Shown: one piece after another, positions 41,843-53,934 of the stretch
How the letters are laid out: each line of letters opens with the position of its first letter
Position numbering within the stretch: position 1 is the stretch's first letter
NCBI GenBank assembly: GCA_018241425.1
Contig: JAFEDU010000002.1
Coordinates: 62,001 to 126,000 of the forward strand
DNA length: 64,000 nucleotides
From: Pseudomonadota bacterium
Lineage (GTDB): Bacteria; Pseudomonadota; Gammaproteobacteria; Steroidobacterales; Steroidobacteraceae
Direction of reading: 5' to 3'
Notes under the pieces: generated by a model
Told to the model about the DNA's origin: nothing
Databases searched by the model: none
What the model saw: only the letters and a program-made list of their open reading frames with translations
Translations under genes and position numbers: made by a program

Positions 41843-42852
41843 GGGGCCGGGGCCGCCGGGTGGCGGGCGCGGACCGCCACGGCCTGCGCGAGATCATTCA
41901 CCGCCATCACGTACCGGGCGGAGGCGTTGTAGCGGCTGATGACATAGAAGTTGTGGAACCCGATGCGGTAGGCCGGCCCGTCGCGCTGCTCGGCCGAGAT
42001 GAGCACGGCGGGCGTGTCCGGCGGCAGCGCCAGGTCCACGCGCACCCCCCGGTTCGCAAGGCTCGCCAGCGTCTCGTTGAGCTCGAGGTTCCTGGGGTCG
42101 ATCTGGAAGTTCGGGTCCGGCTCCAGGGTGGCCTCGGTGAGCACCGGGCCCCCCGGCGTCCAGCCCTTCTCGCGCAGGTAGTTGGCGACGCTCGCGATCA
42201 CGTCGTTCCAGTCGCCCCACAGGTCGCGCTTCTCATCGCCGTCCGCATCGACCGCGTAGCGGCGGTAGCTCGAGGGCATGAACTGCGGCGCGCCGATCGC
42301 CCCGGCATAGGATCCCACCAGCGTGAGCGGGTCGAGCTTGTTCTCGCGCGCGAGGATCAGGAACTGCTCGAGCTCGCTCCTGAAGAACGCCTGGCGCTGC
42401 GGGTAGTCGAAGGCGAGGGTGCTCAGGGAGTCGAGCACCCGGTAGTGGCCGAGGATGCGCCCGTACTTGGTCTCGACGCCCAGGATGGCGACGATGTACT
42501 CCGGCGGCACCTGGTACTGGCCCGCGATGCGCTCGAGGTCATCGCGGTGTTCGCTCCAGAACTGCACGCCCTCATCGATGCGCTCGGGGGTCACGAAGTG
42601 GTCGCGGTACTCCCACCACGGCGCGGCCTTCTCGAGGGGCCGGTTCATCGCCTCGATGATCTTGGGCTGGGGCTGTGCGGCCTTCAGCAGCGCGCGCACC
42701 TCCTTCTTCGAGTAGCCGTCCTTCGCAGCCACCTCGTTGATGAAGGAGACGATCTCGGGGCGCTTCAGGTCGAAGCCTGCGGGGGCGGCGGTCTGTGCGT
42801 AGGCGGGCAGGCCGATGAGGACTGCCAGGAGCGCGAGTCGAATGGCTTTCAA
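41839..42852 (-). CDS. mltB: Membrane-bound lytic murein transglycosylase B
   Basis: The 337-residue exported enzyme cleaves the MurNAc-GlcNAc bond to form 1,6-anhydro ends. The signal peptide ends at AYA near residue 19 without a lipobox, so it may be soluble in the periplasm (SltB-like). The catalytic glutamate is about E126 in LGVETKYGRI, and SYAGAIGAPQFMPSSYRRYAVD and DIWGDWNDVIASVANYL-like DLWGDWNDV are typical. It starts 4 bases after the rodA stop. Confidence 0.94.
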   Translation of the reverse strand: MKAIRLALLAVLIGLPAYAQTAAPAGFDLKRPEIVSFINEVAAKDGYSKKEVRALLKAAQPQPKIIEAMNRPLEKAAPWWEYRDHFVTPERIDEGVQFWSEHRDDLERIAGQYQVPPEYIVAILGVETKYGRILGHYRVLDSLSTLAFDYPQRQAFFRSELEQFLILARENKLDPLTLVGSYAGAIGAPQFMPSSYRRYAVDADGDEKRDLWGDWNDVIASVANYLREKGWTPGGPVLTEATLEPDPNFQIDPRNLELNETLASLANRGVRVDLALPPDTPAVLISAEQRDGPAYRIGFHNFYVISRYNASARYVMAVNDLAQAVAVRARHPAAPAP

Positions 42853-42856
42853 CGCA

Positions 42857-43996
42857 CTAGGATCCGATGAGCTTACGCCGTGAATACAGCGCCATGAGAA
42901 TACCGAACCCCGCCAGCAGCGTCACGACCGAGCTGCCCCCGTAGCTGACGAGCGGCAGCGGCACGCCCACCACCGGCAGGAGCCCCGTGACCATCCCGGC
43001 GTTGATGAATACGTAAACGAAGAAGGTGAGCGCGAGGGAGCCGGCGAGCAGGCGCGCGAAGGTGTCCTGGGTCTGGGTTGCGAGGAACACCGCGCGGGAG
43101 ACCACGAACACATAGAGAATAAGGAGTACCAGGAGCCCCAGCAGCCCGAACTCCTCCCCGATCACGGCGAAGATGAAGTCGGTCGAGCGCTCGGGCAGGA
43201 ACTCCAGCTGCGCCTGGCTGCCGTTCATCCAGCCCTTGCCGAACACCCCGCCCGAGCCGATGGCGATCTGCGACTGGATGATGTGGTAGCCCGCCCCGAG
43301 CGGGTCGGTCTGCGGGTCGAGGAAGGTGAGCACGCGCTTCCTCTGGTAGTCGTGCATGAAGCTCCAGCCGAACCAGGCACCCACCGCGCCCAGCGCCGCG
43401 AGGGCTGCGATGACGCGGAAGCGCAGGCCGGCGAGGATGATCACGAGGGCGCCGCCGGCGGCGATCAGGGCGGCGGTCCCCAGGTCCGGCTGTACCACCA
43501 CCAGCGACACCGGCACCATGACGATGACGCCGAGTACCACCAGCGACAGCGGGCTCGGGGGGAGCGGGCGCTCGTGCAGGTACCAGGCGCACATCATGGG
43601 CACGGCGATCTTCATGAGCTCGGAAGGCTGGAAGCGGAAGATCTTGAGGTCGAGCCAGCGCTGCGCGCCCATCCCGATGTGCCCGAACACCGCCACCACC
43701 ACCAGGAGGAAGCACCCCGCGAGGTAGATCCAGGGCGTCGAGCGGCGCAGGAAGTTCGGGTTCACCTGCGCGAGCAGCAGCATCGCGGCCGTGCCCAGCA
43801 CCAGGTGGCCCACCTCGCGCACCACGGTCTGGCCGCTCTGGCCGGAGGCGCTGTACAGCACCACGAGGCCGAAGGCGGAGATCAGCGCAAGACCGATGAC
43901 CAGGGGCCCGTCGATCTTGAGCGCGAACAGCACGCGCGCCGCCCCGGTGAGGGTGCGCCGGGTGCGCGAGCCGGTGGTGACCTCCTCGTAGATCAT
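42857..43996 (-). CDS. rodA: Peptidoglycan glycosyltransferase RodA (MrdB)
   Basis: The 379-residue SEDS-family polymerase works with PBP2 to build side-wall glycan during elongation. About ten membrane helices are visible. Conserved stretches are FQPSELMKIAVPM, VVQPDLGTA, the loop with GWMNGSQAQLEFLPERSTDFIF and VPLPLVSYGGSS. ATG 43996 overlaps the mrdA stop as ATGA; the frame continues upstream only as a shadow of mrdA. Confidence 0.95.
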   Translation of the reverse strand: MIYEEVTTGSRTRRTLTGAARVLFALKIDGPLVIGLALISAFGLVVLYSASGQSGQTVVREVGHLVLGTAAMLLLAQVNPNFLRRSTPWIYLAGCFLLVVVAVFGHIGMGAQRWLDLKIFRFQPSELMKIAVPMMCAWYLHERPLPPSPLSLVVLGVIVMVPVSLVVVQPDLGTAALIAAGGALVIILAGLRFRVIAALAALGAVGAWFGWSFMHDYQRKRVLTFLDPQTDPLGAGYHIIQSQIAIGSGGVFGKGWMNGSQAQLEFLPERSTDFIFAVIGEEFGLLGLLVLLILYVFVVSRAVFLATQTQDTFARLLAGSLALTFFVYVFINAGMVTGLLPVVGVPLPLVSYGGSSVVTLLAGFGILMALYSRRKLIGS

Positions 43997-45885
43997 GGGG
44001 CCGGCTTCACCTTGCCGTCCGCATCCAGGAGGTAAGCATCCAGCACCTTGCGGGCAATGGGGGCGGCGGCACTCGCGCCCGCGCCGCCGTTCTCCTGCAG
44101 CACCGCGATCGCGATGCGCGGCTCGTCCGCGGGGGCGAAGGCGATGAACCAGGAGTGGTCGCGCAGCCGCTCGTTGATCTTGCTGGCGTTGTAGCGCTCG
44201 TTCTGGGCGACCGTGAACACCTGCGCCGTGCCGGTCTTGCCGGCGAATACGTAGGGCGCGTGCAGCCCGATCGCCGCCGCGGTGCCGTGCTGGGTCACGC
44301 CGATCATGCCGTGCACGACGCGCGCCCAGTCCTCGGTCGTGACGCCCTGCACCTCGCCCTCGGACTGCGGCGGCACCGGCTTCATCTGCCCGTTCTGCGG
44401 GTCGCGGTAGGCCATGACCAGGCGCGGCTTCCAGATCTTGCCGCGCGTCGCGAGGATGCTGGCGTAGTGGGCGAGCTGCAGCGGGGTGACGTTGAGGTAG
44501 CCCTGGCCGATGCCGAAGTTCACGGTCTCGCCCGGGAACCAGATCTGGTCGGCGGGCTTGGCGAAGGCCTTCTGCTTCCACTCGCGCGAGGGCAGGATGC
44601 CGGGCCGCTCGCCGCTGATATCGATGCCGGTCGGCCGACCGAAGCCGAAGGGGGCGAGGAAGGTTGCGATACGGTCGACCCCCAGCACCTCGGCGAGCCC
44701 GTAGAAGTAGACATCGCAGGAATGGGCGATGGCGTCGTCCAGGTCGACCCAGCCGTGCTTCTCGTTGTGGTACTCGCGGAATACGTGCGCGCTGCCGGGC
44801 AGGTGGAAGGCGCCGGCGCAGAACTTGCGCGTCTCGGGCTCGACGGTGTGGTAGGTGAGCGCGGCGAGCGCGAGCCCCGGCTTGATGGTGGAGCCGGGCG
44901 GGTAGGTACCGCGCAGCGCGCGGTTGAGGAGCGGCTTGTCGAGGTCGTTCTGCAGCGCGCCGTACTCGCTCGCCGTGATGCCGCGGCCGAAGAGCGTCGG
45001 GTCGAAGCCCGGGAGGGAGGCGAGCGCCAATACGTCCCCGGTGTTCGGGTCGATCGCCACCACGGCACCGCGGTGGCCGGCGAGCGCGCTCTCGGCCACG
45101 CGCTGGATCTTGAGGTCGATCGAGAGCACGAGGTCGGCGCCTGCGGCCGGGGCCTTGGTCTTGAGCTCCGGCACGAAGGCGCCCTGGCGGTCCACCGAGC
45201 GGCCCGAGGCGTTCACCAGCACCTCGCGGAAGCCGTTGGTGCCGTGCAGCTGAGTCTCGTAGGCGCTCTCGACGCCGAGCTTGCCGATGAGCGAGGTGCC
45301 CGAGTACGCCGCGCGGTCGATGTGCTTCAGGTCCTGCTCGCTGATGGCCCCGACGTAGCCGAGGGCATGCACCGCGAGGTCGCCGTTGGGGTACCAGCGC
45401 GTCTGGCGCGTCTTGATGTCCAGGCCCTGGAACTCGAAGCGGTGCACCGCGAAGCGCGCCACGTCCTCGTCCGACATGCGCAGCCGGATCGGCACGCTGT
45501 CGAAGCCGCGGCTCGAGTCGATGGTGCGCTCGATCTCGTCCACGTCGTCGGCGGCGACCAGGCCGATGTCCACCAGGCGCTTCATGGTGTCGTCGATGTC
45601 GGGGACTTCTTCCGGGACCAGCTCGAGCTGGTAGGCGGGCTGGCTGCCGGCCATCACCTCCCCATTGCGGTCGAGGATCAGGCCGCGCGCGGCCGGGATC
45701 GGCTCGGTGCGCACGCGGTTGCCCTGGGAGAGGTCCGAGTAGTAGTCGTGCCGCACCACCTGCAGGAGGTACAGGCGCGTGAGCAGTCCTAAGGTCGCAA
45801 GGCCGATCAGCACCGCGGCGATGATCGCGCGCTGGTCGAACAGGCGCTGCTCGCGCCAGTGGTCCTTGATGCGTACGGCCGGCAT
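43993..45885 (-). CDS. mrdA: Penicillin-binding protein 2 (MrdA)
   Basis: The 630-residue transpeptidase cross-links side-wall peptidoglycan in the elongasome with RodA. One membrane helix (about 20-40) precedes the pedestal domain. The active serine is about S331 in PPGSTIKPGLAL, SCD occurs in AHSCDVYFYG, and KTGT in AGKTGTAQVF. IPAARGLILDRNGEVMA is typical of class B PBPs. Its ATG lies 39 bases after mreD. Confidence 0.96.
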   Translation of the reverse strand: MPAVRIKDHWREQRLFDQRAIIAAVLIGLATLGLLTRLYLLQVVRHDYYSDLSQGNRVRTEPIPAARGLILDRNGEVMAGSQPAYQLELVPEEVPDIDDTMKRLVDIGLVAADDVDEIERTIDSSRGFDSVPIRLRMSDEDVARFAVHRFEFQGLDIKTRQTRWYPNGDLAVHALGYVGAISEQDLKHIDRAAYSGTSLIGKLGVESAYETQLHGTNGFREVLVNASGRSVDRQGAFVPELKTKAPAAGADLVLSIDLKIQRVAESALAGHRGAVVAIDPNTGDVLALASLPGFDPTLFGRGITASEYGALQNDLDKPLLNRALRGTYPPGSTIKPGLALAALTYHTVEPETRKFCAGAFHLPGSAHVFREYHNEKHGWVDLDDAIAHSCDVYFYGLAEVLGVDRIATFLAPFGFGRPTGIDISGERPGILPSREWKQKAFAKPADQIWFPGETVNFGIGQGYLNVTPLQLAHYASILATRGKIWKPRLVMAYRDPQNGQMKPVPPQSEGEVQGVTTEDWARVVHGMIGVTQHGTAAAIGLHAPYVFAGKTGTAQVFTVAQNERYNASKINERLRDHSWFIAFAPADEPRIAIAVLQENGGAGASAAAPIARKVLDAYLLDADGKVKPAP

Positions 45886-45924
45886 GGAGGGCTTAGAGTG
45901 CGGGACGGGCCGCGAGTGCCCGCC

Positions 45925-46398
45925 TCATGCGCGCCGGCCCGCCCCGAACGCGAGGATAGGGGCGATGAGCGGCCAGATCAGGGCGCCCGTCACGCAATGC
46001 ACCCAGCGCAGGAGGCTCGTTACCGGGTGCCCGGTCCAGCCGTCGATCGCGAACAGCACCACCTCGTAGGCGGTGAGGGCGGCGAACACGATGAGGGCCT
46101 GCTGGAAGTCGGGCTTGGAGCGGATGCGCTGGTGCTCGCGCACGAAGATATAGGCGGCAAGCGAGAGCGCCAGGGCGTGCTCGCCCAGCACCGGGCCCTG
46201 AAACACGTCGAGCATGAGGCCTGCGAAGAACCCGAAGGCGATGCCGCCGGTCCGCGGGGCGTTGATGGACCAGAACATCACCGCCAGGACCAAAAACTGG
46301 GGCCGGATGACGTCCGCCCAGGCGGGTAGCGGGATGACCGTGAGCACGAGCGTGACCATGGCGGTCAGGAGCAGGCGTCCGAGCCCCTCGCGGTTCAT
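45925..46398 (-). CDS. mreD: Rod-shape determining protein MreD
   Basis: The 157-residue inner-membrane protein of the elongasome has about five helices. PLPAWADVIRPQFLVLAVMFW and FGFFAGLMLDVFQGPVLGEHAL (given here in part: GFFAGLMLDVFQG) are the family hallmarks. ATG 46398 overlaps the mreC stop as ATGA; upstream in-frame codons are a shadow of mreC. Confidence 0.94.
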   Translation of the reverse strand: MNREGLGRLLLTAMVTLVLTVIPLPAWADVIRPQFLVLAVMFWSINAPRTGGIAFGFFAGLMLDVFQGPVLGEHALALSLAAYIFVREHQRIRSKPDFQQALIVFAALTAYEVVLFAIDGWTGHPVTSLLRWVHCVTGALIWPLIAPILAFGAGRRA

Positions 46399-47456
46399 GG
46401 GTGGGCCCCCGCAGGCGGGTTGGAGGGCGCTGCGGCGTTCCCTGGCGAGGCGGGCGGCGTCCCGGCGGGCACCGGGGTGGCGTCCGGGACGGGCGGCGGC
46501 GGCGCGGGCGGCCTCTTGGGGGGCGCCGCCTGCGGCTGGATCCCGGGATTGCCGTGCGACAGCTCGCCCACGGTGTCGGGCTTTGCGGCGACGGCGCGCG
46601 TGGGCGCGGCCGGGTGGTCCTCGCGGAACCACACCAGCATGACCTCGGCATCCGAATCCAGGTGGGCGAGCGGGGCGGCGCGGACCTGGGCGAGCGGCTG
46701 CACGGCGTCGCGGTGCACCTCGGTCACCTTGGCGACCGGGTAGCCCTCCGGGAACACCCCGCCGAGTCCGGAGGTGACCAGGAGGTCGCCGGGCTTGATG
46801 TCGGCGTTCGCAGGCAGGTACGGGAGCGCGAGGGTGCTGGTGTCGCCGGCGCCCACCGCAATGGTGCGCAGGCCCGTGCGCTCGATGCGCACCGGCACGG
46901 CATGCTCGGGGTCGGTGATCAGGATGACCTCGGCGCTCCAGGGGCCGACGTGCACCGTCTGGCCGATCAGCCCCTTGTCGTCGATCACCGCCTGGCCCTT
47001 GAAGACGCCGTTGGTGGCGCCGCGGTTGAGGAGCATGCGCTGGCGCAGCCCGCTCGCCTGGACGGTGACGATCTCGGCGGCGAGCCAGCGGTCCGCCACC
47101 GGCGGCAGCGCCTCGCGCAGGCCGCGCAGCTCGCCGTTCTCCGCGGCGAGCGCCTCATAGCGCATGGTGCGCACCTCGAGGTCACGCTCGGCGCTGCGCA
47201 GGCGCGTATTCTCAGCCTGCAGCGCTTCGCGGGTCTGGAAGCTCTCCTTCAGCCAGCGCCAGGCAGCGGGCGGGGAGCTCACGGCGAGCTGGATGGGATA
47301 GGCGGCGCCCTGCAGGGCGTAGCGCACCTGCTCGAGGTAGTGGCCGCGCTGGTCGAAGTACATCGCGACCACCGAGAGCACGGCGTAAAGGGTGAAGCGG
47401 AAGCCGGAGCCGCCCCGCTGCAGGGGTCTGCCGGCTCCTGTGCCGAAGGCCGCCAC
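46395..47456 (-). CDS. mreC: Rod-shape determining protein MreC
   Basis: The 353-residue protein has one membrane helix near 20-37, a coiled coil (about 75-115) and the periplasmic beta-barrel core with LLNRGATNGVFKGQAVID and SGLGGVFPEGYPVAKV. From about 285 on there is a long Pro/Ala-rich tail (repeated PP and AP runs) that is unlikely to fold. It links MreB to the periplasmic synthases. The start is GTG 47456. Confidence 0.95.
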   Translation of the reverse strand: MAAFGTGAGRPLQRGGSGFRFTLYAVLSVVAMYFDQRGHYLEQVRYALQGAAYPIQLAVSSPPAAWRWLKESFQTREALQAENTRLRSAERDLEVRTMRYEALAAENGELRGLREALPPVADRWLAAEIVTVQASGLRQRMLLNRGATNGVFKGQAVIDDKGLIGQTVHVGPWSAEVILITDPEHAVPVRIERTGLRTIAVGAGDTSTLALPYLPANADIKPGDLLVTSGLGGVFPEGYPVAKVTEVHRDAVQPLAQVRAAPLAHLDSDAEVMLVWFREDHPAAPTRAVAAKPDTVGELSHGNPGIQPQAAPPKRPPAPPPPVPDATPVPAGTPPASPGNAAAPSNPPAGAHP

Positions 47457-47478
47457 TTAGGCCTGCGCGCCCCGCGCG

Positions 47479-48662
<1,184 letters not shown>

Positions 48663-48949
48663 ATGTCCCTGACCCGCGAGCAGCTCGCCAGCATCGCCGC
48701 CCTGGCGCGTCTTGATATCACCGCCGCCGAGGCCCCGGTCTACCAGGCCAGCCTGTCGAGCATCCTCGACTTCATCGGCGCGCTCGACGCCGTGGACACC
48801 GCGAGCGTCAAGCCCATGGCGCACCCGCTGCCGGGCCTGTCGCAGCGGCTGCGCCCGGACGAGGTGACCGAGACCGATCACCACGAGCAGTACCAGCAGA
48901 ACGCCCCGCAGGTCGCCTCGGGCCTGTACCTGGTCCCGAAGGTGATCGA

Positions 48950-48953
<4 letters not shown>
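48663..48953 (+). CDS. gatC: Asp-tRNA(Asn)/Glu-tRNA(Gln) amidotransferase subunit C
   Basis: The 96-residue subunit wraps around GatA and stabilises the GatCAB complex that amidates Glu-tRNA(Gln) or Asp-tRNA(Asn). [16 protein letters not shown] opens it and [11 protein letters not shown] lies near the end. ATG 48663 gives the family start; a longer frame from 48609 adds 18 unconserved residues. Its stop overlaps gatA as GTGA. Confidence 0.94.
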
Positions 48954-50409
<1,456 letters not shown>

Positions 50410-50413
<4 letters not shown>

Positions 50414-51849
50414 GCGCCTGGGAAACCGTCATCGGGCTCGAGATCCACGCGCAGCTGTCGACGCGCTCGAAGATCTTCTCCGGCTCCGCCACGCGCTACG
50501 GCGCGCCGCCGAACGCGCAGGCCAACCTGGTCGACCTCGGCTACCCGGGCGTGTTGCCGGTGTTGAATGCGGAAGCGGTGCGTATGGCCGTGAAGCTCGG
50601 CCTGGCGCTCGGCGCGAAGATCGCGCCGCACTCGGTCTTCGCCCGCAAGAACTACTTCTACCCGGACCTTCCCAAGGGCTACCAGATCAGCCAGTACGAG
50701 CTGCCGATCGTCGCGCACGGGGCGCTCGAGATCGTGCTCGAGGACGGCAGCGCGAAGCGCATCGGGGTGACCCGGGCGCACCTGGAGGAGGACGCCGGCA
50801 AGAGCCTGCACGAGGGGCTGCCCGGGGTCACCGGCATCGACCTCAACCGCGCCGGCACGCCGCTCATCGAGATCGTGTCCGAGCCGGACCTGCGCTCGGC
50901 CAAGGAAGCGGTCGCCTACATGAAGAAGGTGCACACGCTGGTGCGCTACCTCGAGATCTGCGACGGCAACATGCAGGAAGGCTCGTTCCGCTGCGATGCC
51001 AACGTCTCGGTGCGCAAGTCCGGGGCGGAGAAGTTCGGGACGCGCGCGGAGATCAAGAATCTCAATTCCTTCCGCTTCGTCGAGCGCGCCATCAACTACG
51101 AGGTCGAGCGCCAGATCGAGCTCATCGAGTCCGGCGGCAAGGTCGTGCAGGAGACGCGCCTGTACGACCCGGACAAGGGCGAGACGCGCTCCATGCGCTC
51201 CAAGGAAGAGGCCAACGACTACCGCTACTTCCCGGACCCGGACCTGCTCCCGGTGGAGCTCGACGCGGCGTTCATCGACTCGGTGCGCAAGGGTCTGCCC
51301 GAGCTTCCCGACCAGAAGGCGGCGCGCTTCGTGAAGGACTACGGGCTGTCGGCCTACGACGCCGGCGTACTCACTGCGAGCCGCGAATACGCCGAGTACT
51401 ACGAGCGCGTCGTGAGCGTGGTGCCCGAGAGCCCCAAGCTCGCCGCCAACCTCGTCACCGGCGAGCTCGCCGCCGCGCTCAACCGCGACAACCTCGAGAT
51501 CGGCGCCAGCCGCATCGATGCGGGCGCACTAGGCGGGCTCGTGAAGCGCATCGCCGATGCGACCATCTCCGGCAAGATCGCCAAGGAGGTGTTCGAGGCC
51601 ATGTGGACCGAGGGCCTGCGCGCAGACGCGGTCATCGAGAGCCGCGGGCTCAAGCAGATCACCGACAGCGGCGCGATCGAGCGCGTGATCGACGAGGTGA
51701 TCGCGAAGAACCCTGGCCAGCTGGCCGACTATCGCGGCGGCAAGGACAAGCTGTTCGGCTTCTTCGTCGGCCAGGTCATGAAGGCCACCGGCGGCAAGGC
51801 CAATCCGGCGCAGCTGAACGAGCTGTTAAAGAAAAAGCTCGCCGGTTGA
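50410..51849 (+). CDS. gatB: Asp-tRNA(Asn)/Glu-tRNA(Gln) amidotransferase subunit B
   Basis: The 479-residue subunit activates the tRNA-bound carboxylate with ATP and binds the t[32 protein letters not shown] and [10 protein letters not shown] are hallmark stretches; the C-terminal helical domain ends with [11 protein letters not shown] 50410 overlaps the gatA stop. Having GatCAB implies indirect synthesis of Gln-tRNA, Asn-tRNA, or both. Confidence 0.96.
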
Positions 51850-51918
51850 GCGTGCCGGTGCGTCGGGTGCGGGCGACAAACGGTTGAAGTGGGTGTTGCG
51901 GGCCCCATTGTTGCGCCC

Positions 51919-52836
51919 ATGAACAAGCCAATAACTGCTTCCGACGAAGTACAGCGTTTCGTGTTCGAGCCCCACGCGGTGCGCGGCCACTGGGTGCAGA
52001 TCGAGGACGCCTGGCGCGAGCTGCGCATCCACACCCGCTACCCCGCGCCGATCGAGCGGCTGCTCGGCGAGGCCCTCTCGGCCGCGGTGCTGCTCGCGGC
52101 GACCCTCAAGTTCCGCGGCACGCTCACCTTCCAGCTGCAGTCATCGGGCCCCTTGCGCCTGCTGGTCGCGCAGTGCACGCACGACTTTAAGGTGCGCGCC
52201 GTCGCGCGCTGCGACGAGCCGGCGATGGCGGCGCTGGGCGGGGACGCGGGGCTACCCGTGCTCGCCGGGCCCGATGCCCGCATCACCGTGACCATCGAGG
52301 CCGACGAGCGCAATACGCGCTACCAGGGCATCGTGCCCCTTGCCGGCGACAGCCTTGCGCAATGCCTCGAGGCTTATTTCGCAGGCTCCGAGCAGCTGCC
52401 CACGCGCGTCGTACTTGCAAGCGATGCCACGCGCGCCGCCGGGCTCCTCATCCAGAAGCTCCCGGGTGCGGGCGAGGGCGAGGACACGCCGGATGCGCAG
52501 GCATGGGCCGAGGCGCAGCTCGCCATCGGCACGGTCACTCCCGCCCAGCTGCTGCGGTCCCGTGCGCAGCCGCTCCTGTCGCAGACTTTCCCGGGACAGG
52601 ACCTGCGGCTCTTTACGGGTTCGGCGGTGGCGTTCGAGTGCCGCTGCAACCCGCAGCGGGTCGCCGGCGTCCTGCGCGCCCTCGGGGCCGGGGAGATCCG
52701 CGACGTGCTGCGCGAGCAGGGGGCGGTCACGGTGACATGCGAGTTCTGCCAGCGCCCCTTCCGCTACGACGCGATCGACATCGAGGCGCTGTTCACCGAA
52801 GGTCCGGAGCCGGGCGCTACCCCCGCCGTCCACTAG
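51919..52836 (+). CDS. hslO: Redox-regulated holdase chaperone Hsp33
   Basis: The 305-residue cytoplasmic chaperone is activated by oxidative unfolding. The zinc-binding redox switch lies at the C-terminus as FECRCNPQ and TCEFCQRPF (a CxC plus CxxC set). RFVFEPHAVRGHWVQ starts the domain. ATG 51919 matches the family length; GTG 51889 would add ten residues without support. It is 69 bases after gatB and may be cotranscribed. Confidence 0.93.
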   Translation: MNKPITASDEVQRFVFEPHAVRGHWVQIEDAWRELRIHTRYPAPIERLLGEALSAAVLLAATLKFRGTLTFQLQSSGPLRLLVAQCTHDFKVRAVARCDEPAMAALGGDAGLPVLAGPDARITVTIEADERNTRYQGIVPLAGDSLAQCLEAYFAGSEQLPTRVVLASDATRAAGLLIQKLPGAGEGEDTPDAQAWAEAQLAIGTVTPAQLLRSRAQPLLSQTFPGQDLRLFTGSAVAFECRCNPQRVAGVLRALGAGEIRDVLREQGAVTVTCEFCQRPFRYDAIDIEALFTEGPEPGATPAVH

Positions 52837-53004
52837 GGCAGCGCGACGCTCGGCCGCCGCCGGGCGGTCCCCGGTACAGAGGCCCGGCACCCGGGAGTCT
52901 CGTAAGTCCATGTATTAAATAGCTTCCTCGTCGGTGCGGGACTCCGATACTGCCTTATGGTGAATCCGACCCTGCCGTAATTAAAGAAATGTACAATACT
53001 ACAA
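52837..53004 (+). promoter_or_regulatory. AT-rich leader of the methionine-cycle operon
   Basis: The second half of this 168-base gap is much more AT-rich than its surroundings (ATGTATTAAATAG; GTAATTAAAGAAATG). A TACAAT at 52992-52997 is a fair -10 only 7 bases before the ATG at 53005, so transcription there would be leaderless; no clear -35 is seen. No SAH or SAM riboswitch core was recognised, which leaves the ArsR-type protein as the likely regulator. Confidence 0.4.
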
Positions 53005-53910
53005 ATGACCGTTGCCCCCGAAACGCTGACAATCTGGCTGCGCGCGGCCGGCGAACGTAGCCGGCTGCGGCTGCTCGCGCTGTGCAGCGAGGACGCCCTG
53101 AGCGTCACGGACCTCGCGCGCGCGATCGGCCAGAGCGAGCCGCGGGTGTCGCGGCACCTGAAGGTCCTGACAGCCGCGGGCCTGGTGGAACGCCAGCGCC
53201 AGGGTCAGTGGGTCCAGTACCGTGCCACGCGGGTCGGCGAACCCGCGAGCTTCGTGCAGGGCCTCCTGGGACAACTCGACCGCCACGACGCCCAGCTGGC
53301 CCGCGACCGAAATGCGGCGCGCTCGGCCGCGCCCTCCGTGCTCGCACCCTCCCGGCTTGGTCGCGCGCTGGCGGCGTTGCTCGCCGCACCGTCCGGCACG
53401 CGCCAGGGCCGGGCACTCATCGCGGGCCTTACGCACCCGGAAGTCCTCGGCGCCGTGGCCGCGGCTTCCGCCGCATGCGTCGCGCTCGCGGCCGGGAGGC
53501 GCGGTGCCCAAGCCGCCCGCTCTCTGGCAGACGAGCAGGGCATCGCCTGCCGCGTGCTCGAGACCGCCACGGCGGCCCTGGGCGAGGGGGATGCGGTGCG
53601 GGCCACTGCACCTTTTGACCTCATCGTGCTCGACCGCGCCGCGGCGCGCGACGGCGCGCTCGTGCGCACGCTCGAAGTCGCGCGCACGGTGCTCGTCCCG
53701 CAGGGGCGGCTGTGGCTGTTCGAGGCCTACGAGGCACTCGACGGCGGCGACCGGCGCGTGGTCGAGCATCCGCTGGCACGTATCCGCCGCGTCCTCCGGG
53801 AGGCCGGGTTCGAATGCGAACGCCTGAGTCCCGTCGAGTCCGACGGCGAGCACGTGCTCGCCGTGAGCGCCCGCGTCGCCGGTGCGGCCGTGCGGCAGGG
53901 CGCCGCCTGA
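53005..53910 (+). CDS. ArsR-family regulator with methyltransferase-like domain (SahR-like)
   Basis: The 301-residue protein has an ArsR winged helix (about 15-85) with LSVTDLARAIGQSEPRVSRHLKVL, no metal-binding cysteines in it, then a linker and a Rossmann domain (about 115-285) with VLGAVAAASAACVALA, FDLIVLDRAA and VLREAGFECERL. The methyltransferase motif I glycines are degenerate, so the domain may bind SAM or SAH without catalysis. This layout matches SahR-type repressors of the methionine cycle, and metF and metH follow directly. The function is inferred from architecture and position. It may be translated from a leaderless message. Confidence 0.82.
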   Translation: MTVAPETLTIWLRAAGERSRLRLLALCSEDALSVTDLARAIGQSEPRVSRHLKVLTAAGLVERQRQGQWVQYRATRVGEPASFVQGLLGQLDRHDAQLARDRNAARSAAPSVLAPSRLGRALAALLAAPSGTRQGRALIAGLTHPEVLGAVAAASAACVALAAGRRGAQAARSLADEQGIACRVLETATAALGEGDAVRATAPFDLIVLDRAAARDGALVRTLEVARTVLVPQGRLWLFEAYEALDGGDRRVVEHPLARIRRVLREAGFECERLSPVESDGEHVLAVSARVAGAAVRQGAA

Positions 53911-53934
53911 TCCAACACGCCAGGGAGTGGTGCG

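Noticed and set aside
52837..53004. SAH or SAM riboswitch before the methionine-cycle genes
   Set aside because: The gap lacks the GC-rich conserved core of known SAH riboswitches, and its second half is AT-rich.
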